Positions 62,644-64,000 of a stretch of DNA of 64,000 bases are shown one piece after another. Numbering within the stretch: position 1 is the first letter of the stretch; the number at the start of each line of letters is the position of its first letter. This DNA comes from Scatophagus argus. Taxonomy: Eukaryota > Chordata > Actinopteri > Scatophagidae. The stretch covers positions 14,967,641 through 15,031,640 of the forward strand of contig NC_058513.1 in the NCBI RefSeq assembly GCF_020382885.2, given 5' to 3'. The position numbers and the translations under genes are program-made. The notes below the pieces were generated by a model, which saw only the letters and a program-made list of their open reading frames with translations, did no database searches and had not been told where the DNA came from.

Positions 62644-62768
62644 ATGTCCGTTAACCCGTGTGGTCTTTACATGACTGGAAATGGGAGCTTTAACGAGCAG
62701 ACAAAACATAGGCGTGGAAGAAGTGGACATTCCGTCCAATTCGGTGTACCGTTATCCACCAAAATCTG
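62644..62768 (+). other. Candidate overlapping upstream ORF of rnf157
   Basis: ATG codons at 62644 and 62671 share one frame and read through the rnf157 start codon in a different frame, staying open to the donor at 62769. If the mRNA begins upstream of 62644, ribosomes starting here would bypass the main ATG. Whether the stretch is translated is unknown. Confidence 0.35.
62681..62768 (+). CDS. rnf157: RING E3 ubiquitin ligase RNF157, first coding exon (partial)
   Basis: The exon encodes 29 residues plus one base, MGALTSRQNIGVEEVDIPSN and then SVYRYPPKS, before the donor GTAAGT. It matches human RNF157 (MGALTSRQHAGVEEVDIPSNSVYRYPPKSG) far better than MGRN1. Gly2 with Ser6 fits an N-myristoylation signal. 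RNF157 is a mahogunin-like E3 ligase with neuronal survival roles in mammals. The next exon (expected to start YFASHF) is not in the remaining 1.2 kb, so the rest lies beyond the right edge. Confidence 0.93.
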
Positions 62769-64000
62769 GTAAGTCACCAAACAACAGGTCATACTGGGGG
62801 TGGGTGCCAATTACATGGCCTCAAAGCTTCACTCCAGATGATTTATCTTGTGCTTTATAACAAAAGTGGCCGATACATCACCATCAAAACCATCACCATC
62901 GTACCTCGTAGCTGACAGGCCTACGGAGCCTTTAACCTGGCGGAGCTACCTGTGGACAGATGACCAATGTCTGCTTCTTCTGAACGCCCCTTTCTACTTA
63001 ATCTTCCCTTTAAGACATATACTTTGGCTTCACTTTATGTTCATTTATTTAATTTTTTGCATTTTATGGTTTTAATTTATCTCTGGCACTGCAGCACTGT
63101 TGTATTGTCCATGGGGGCACTCTGACAGCAACACAGAGACGTGTTTTCTGCATTGAGAATGCCCCTTATTATAATCCATATTTATACAAGTTAACCTTGT
63201 ATATTTTCATTTATTTTAAAACTATGCTTGGCTCTCATCTTGCTGCATCTATTAGCAGGTAGTCGGGCTTGTGTTGATGGCATGGCAGACTGCCTTAGTC
63301 TGTCTGTAAAATAAATAAGTCATGGTGGATCCTGAGAGGATGCAAATAAAATGACCAACATCGCCATCAGCAGCAGCAAATCAAATTAGTCAGTGTAAAT
63401 GAGTTTGTTTTATTTTAATCAGCACTGCAGCCAATGGTTATTTTCATTAGGTTCTGTTTTTTCAAGATTAAGTGTCAAAATAGTGACTGTCCCAGAGCTG
63501 AGGTTGATGTCTTACAATTAAGTGTTTGTTTTGTCTGACCAAGAGTCCCAAAAACACAAATGTTAAATTTGTAATGATATAAAACAAAGAAAAGTAGAGA
63601 ATTTTAAGAGTTTAGAAGCTGGAAATTGATAGTTGGCATTTGTTTGCCTTATGAATGAATTAAATTATTAGTAATTTTTTGAGTTTTGTTCTGCTGAAAG
63701 AATAACAGATTGATTAATTCAGTAATTTTAAGACAAATTGTCCAGCAAATGTCTGCCACATGTGTAAATTGTTTGTTTTGTTTGACCAAAAGTCCAAAAT
63801 GGAAATATCTTGTTTTCTTTTGGTCTGGTTATCATCATGGGAGATGACGAGAAAGTACAAAAATTCACATTTGGGCCCCAACGGAAGCTGAAAATTGTGA
63901 ATTTATGCATTTTTTGGCTTCAGCTAACTGTTTTCATCTGTAATGAAAATCCATCTTGTATGGAGTTTTGGTCAGATTCCTGTTCCTGTTTACTTATTCT
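62769..64000 (+). other. rnf157 intron 1 (start)
   Basis: AT-rich sequence after the exon 1 donor. I see no second exon, RNA gene or clear repeat. The paired GACCAAGAGTCCCAAAAACAC and GACCAAAAGTCCAAAATGG near 63538 and 63784 resemble each other and may be fragments of one dispersed repeat. Confidence 0.5.

Overview
The window is vertebrate nuclear DNA, almost certainly from a teleost fish and probably a spiny-rayed one. The genes are short, intron-rich fish orthologues of human genes. The spacers and introns carry CA/GT microsatellites, a tRNA-derived SINE with a perfect target-site duplication, and short DNA-transposon-like repeats of types I remember as abundant in percomorph genomes. I see no prokaryotic, retroviral or CRISPR content.

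Eight protein genes and two small-RNA genes can be read, seven of the proteins complete. From left to right: timp2 (minus, 5 coding exons, 220 aa); sfxn2 (minus, 11 coding exons, 320 aa), head-to-head with arl3 (plus, 6 coding exons, 182 aa); a gene-free stretch of about 5.5 kb; trim8 (minus, 5 coding exons, 588 aa); two U5 spliceosomal snRNA genes in tandem on the minus strand; an ST6GALNAC1/2-type sialyltransferase (minus, 9 exons, 454 aa); mxra7 (minus, 4 exons, 241 aa); srsf2 (minus, 2 coding exons, 236 aa, long 3' UTR); and the first coding exon of rnf157 (plus), whose remainder lies beyond the right edge. All splice models were built by hand from GT/AG sites, phase and recalled human proteins. 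Each complete model closes in frame at a plausible length.

The gene order joins two human neighbourhoods. sfxn2-arl3-trim8 matches human 10q24.32. timp2, st6galnac-mxra7-srsf2 and rnf157 match human 17q25. The 10q24 trio sits inside the 17q25 set. The products act in different processes: metalloproteinase inhibition, mitochondrial transport, ciliary trafficking, ubiquitin signalling, O-glycan sialylation and splicing. There is no operon-like logic. The one functional echo is that U5 snRNA and SRSF2 are both splicing factors.

The most notable signal is the U5 pair. Each copy has a ZNF143/Staf-like site about 210 bp upstream, a shared PSE-like element about 45 bp upstream and a 3' box about 10 bp downstream. 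The two RNAs differ in stem positions in a compensatory way, so both look like working variants. I found no convincing wholly new biological system.
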